A stretch of 64,000 nt of DNA, taken from NCBI RefSeq assembly GCF_001500045.1, contig NZ_LQIX01000012.1:248001-312000 (forward strand). Reading direction: 5' to 3'. The notes under the pieces are model-generated. The model did not search any database, was not told the DNA's origin, and saw nothing but the letters and a program-made list of their open reading frames with translations. The DNA is from Mycobacterium sp. GA-1199 (lineage in GTDB: Bacteria; Actinomycetota; Actinomycetes; Mycobacteriales; Mycobacteriaceae). Below, one piece after another: positions 62,703 through 64,000 of the stretch. Numbering within the stretch: the stretch's first letter is position 1; each line of letters opens with the position of its first letter. Position numbers and translations under genes: made by a program.

Positions 62703-63203
62703 TCAGGGCGCGGGCCTGCCCAGTTCCTCGTATTCTGCCCCCAGCGCGCGCATCCGCGCCGCGATGGCGGCCAGGTCGCTGTGTGAGCGTTGGATGATCT
62801 CCGCGACCTCCCCGGCGCCCTTGCTGACCACCGGCCACAGCATCTGTTGGCCGGCAGGCGTTTCGGGCACCGTCGCGGCGGCGTCCTCCACCCACTGGCG
62901 GACCGCGTCGAGCTCACGCCGGCCGGCCGACACCACCGCGGCCGACCTGTCCACTTCGGCGGCCAGTCGGCGGTCCAGGTCGGCCAACGCCCCCAGAGCC
63001 CTTGCCTGCCTGGCGTTCCGGTCGCGATAGCCCTCAGCGCCTGCGCCCGTCCAATCCGAACCGGGCGTCGCCGACTCCACCTCGTCCCGTAGGGACTCCA
63101 AGCGGGCGCTGTGGTCCAGCACGCCGCCGTCCTGCGGGATGCCCTCACCGAACGAGGCGCGCGCCCGCGCCCACGTCGAGAGGAAGGCATCGACGACACT
63201 CAC
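62703..63203 (-). CDS. WXG-like protein, possible type VII secretion substrate (EspE-type)
   Basis: 166 residues from GTG 63203. Two long helical segments flank SDWTGAGAEGYRDRN (about 50-64), a W-x-G turn as in WXG100/EspA-EspE N-terminal domains; the rest is Ala/Glu/Arg-rich helix. No signal peptide or cysteine is present. No other ESX gene is in the window, so export is only inferred. It is downstream of a TetR gene, 52 bases apart, and a 16-bp palindrome covers its start. Confidence 0.6.
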   Translation of the reverse strand: MSVVDAFLSTWARARASFGEGIPQDGGVLDHSARLESLRDEVESATPGSDWTGAGAEGYRDRNARQARALGALADLDRRLAAEVDRSAAVVSAGRRELDAVRQWVEDAAATVPETPAGQQMLWPVVSKGAGEVAEIIQRSHSDLAAIAARMRALGAEYEELGRPAP

Positions 63204-63213
63204 GATCGTGAGT
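63198..63213. promoter_or_regulatory. 16-bp perfect palindrome at the WXG-like gene start
   Basis: ACTCACGATCGTGAGT is fully symmetric and spans the GTG start codon (63201-63203) plus ten bases upstream and three downstream. The neighbouring TetR-family gene makes it a candidate operator. It could also arise by chance from the coding and start context. Confidence 0.4.
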
Positions 63214-63255
63214 TTACGGCCCGCCACACGACCGACCGCGCACCAATTGTGGCGC

Positions 63256-63864
63256 TCAGCGGGCCGTCGTCGGAGCGGCGACGGACGCGCCGACCCAGCG
63301 CCGCAGGTAGCCGCGCAACTCGGGGCCCCGACGCGGGGGACGCCCCGGGTCGATGACGAACGACTGGATGATTCGGAGCAGGTGTTCGGCCAGCTCGTCG
63401 AGGTCGTGATCATCGAACCCGAGCGCGGCCCAGTCCACGTCGAAGCGGCGCAGCATCGAATTGGCGAACGCCAACGCCACATCCGAGGTGACCGTCTGAC
63501 TGAACTCGCTGGCCCGCGCGGGCATCAGCAACAGCCCCATGTGTTTGTCCTGTGGCAGCCACTCCAGCGCGGTGGCGATGCCCTCGGCGACCGCCTCCTG
63601 CGGGTCGGTCAAGCCCTGCAGGTGGTCGGCGAGCCGGTCCAAAAAGCCGGTCGCCGCGCGCTGTGCTGAGGCCTGGAGGAGCGCGTCGGTGCTGGGAAAG
63701 TACCGGTAGACGGTCTGGCGCGTGACCCCCAGCGTGCGTGCGACGTCGCTGATCGAGAACTCCGCGCCACGCGCGTCGATCGCCTTGCCCGCGGCGTCGA
63801 GGATGCGGGCGACCGCCTCCTCATCCGTCGACGGCGCCGCGCCGGACCAACCGTGAGTGCGCAC
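63256..63864 (-). CDS. TetR-family regulator
   Basis: 202 residues from GTG 63864. The helix-turn-helix lies at about 35-65 (SISDVARTLGVTRQTVYRYFPS), followed by a helical effector domain typical of TetR_C. It is the first gene of a two-gene unit with the WXG-like protein and follows the partial P450 on the same strand. Target and ligand unknown. Confidence 0.87.
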   Translation of the reverse strand: MRTHGWSGAAPSTDEEAVARILDAAGKAIDARGAEFSISDVARTLGVTRQTVYRYFPSTDALLQASAQRAATGFLDRLADHLQGLTDPQEAVAEGIATALEWLPQDKHMGLLLMPARASEFSQTVTSDVALAFANSMLRRFDVDWAALGFDDHDLDELAEHLLRIIQSFVIDPGRPPRRGPELRGYLRRWVGASVAAPTTAR

Positions 63865-63890
63865 GGCGAAATCCTACTCAGCCGGCCCGA

Positions 63891-64000
63891 TCAACCGGTG
63901 TAGGAGACCTGCAGGTCCTTGACACCGTTGATCCACCCCGAGCGAAGGCGTTGCGGTTCACCGCGTTTGGCGATGTCGGGAATCTGGTCGGCGATCTCGT
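63891..64000 (-). CDS. C-terminal end of a cytochrome P450 (gene continues outside window)
   Basis: The last 36 codons of a minus-strand gene. The peptide contains AKRGEPQRLRSGWINGVKDL and a final VSYTG, the C-terminal pattern of CYP124/125/126-type P450s. By position in the Rv076x-077x region it could be CYP126, but too little is visible to name it. 26 bases separate its stop from the TetR start. Confidence 0.65.
   Translation of the reverse strand, partial: EIADQIPDIAKRGEPQRLRSGWINGVKDLQVSYTG

Overview
The window is high-GC actinobacterial DNA with densely packed, often overlapping genes. Protein content and gene order point to a non-tuberculous, environmental Mycobacterium/Mycolicibacterium: an mce4 operon convergent with otsA, a phoPR pair, and a cyp51/ferredoxin/cyp123/aldehyde dehydrogenase cluster in the gene order I remember from M. 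tuberculosis Rv0757-Rv0771. Locus names are from memory, not from a search. No stretch of more than 300 bases lacks a gene.

Region 1 (0-16.1 kb): the 3' part of mce4A, then mce4B-F and two Mce-associated membrane proteins, the sterol-import machinery. It meets otsA (trehalose-6-phosphate synthase) tail to tail. Beyond lie two tandem small secreted paralogs, a crotonase-fold protein lacking both usual catalytic glutamates, an SDR gene with a perfect KstR-type operator, and a PucR regulator beside a DadA-like amino-acid oxidase.

Region 2 (16.1-31.3 kb): a long RNA hairpin, a GreA-family factor and a ctaD outside its usual neighbourhood. A molybdenum-hydroxylase operon (large subunit, CoxG-like, FAD and 2Fe-2S subunits, with XdhC upstream) follows. 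Then come an alpha/beta hydrolase, a wax-ester synthase/DGAT, a P450, a VanX-like dipeptidase and an MFS transporter gene broken by a one-base G-run frameshift.

Region 3 (31.3-39.4 kb): an oxidoreductase, a cutinase, a carboxymuconolactone decarboxylase next to a 3-hydroxyisobutyrate-dehydrogenase-like gene, a PepSY/PCu(A)C/DyP operon with His-rich segments (metal or heme related), a DUF5313 protein and an OhrR-like MarR regulator.

Region 4 (39.4-45.9 kb): a signalling block. RsbQ- and RsbP-like genes (hydrolase and PAS-PP2C phosphatase) are divergent from a SigF-family sigma factor that carries a SigF-type promoter. A membrane Ser/Thr kinase follows, with an inverted repeat covering its ribosome-binding site, then tRNA-Thr(TGT) and a protein made of tandem ten-residue repeats.

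Region 5 (45.9-64 kb): phoP (with a PhoP-box-like repeat upstream), phoR, a HIT protein, a DUF222/HNH element, and the ketosteroid-isomerase-like/adh/NTF2-like/ferredoxin/cyp51/SDR/cyp123/tetR operon. This operon is divergent from an aldehyde dehydrogenase-SDR-dehydrogenase-decarboxylase operon, with two identical-type palindromic operators between them. The window ends with a WXG-like protein, a TetR regulator and the C-terminus of another P450.
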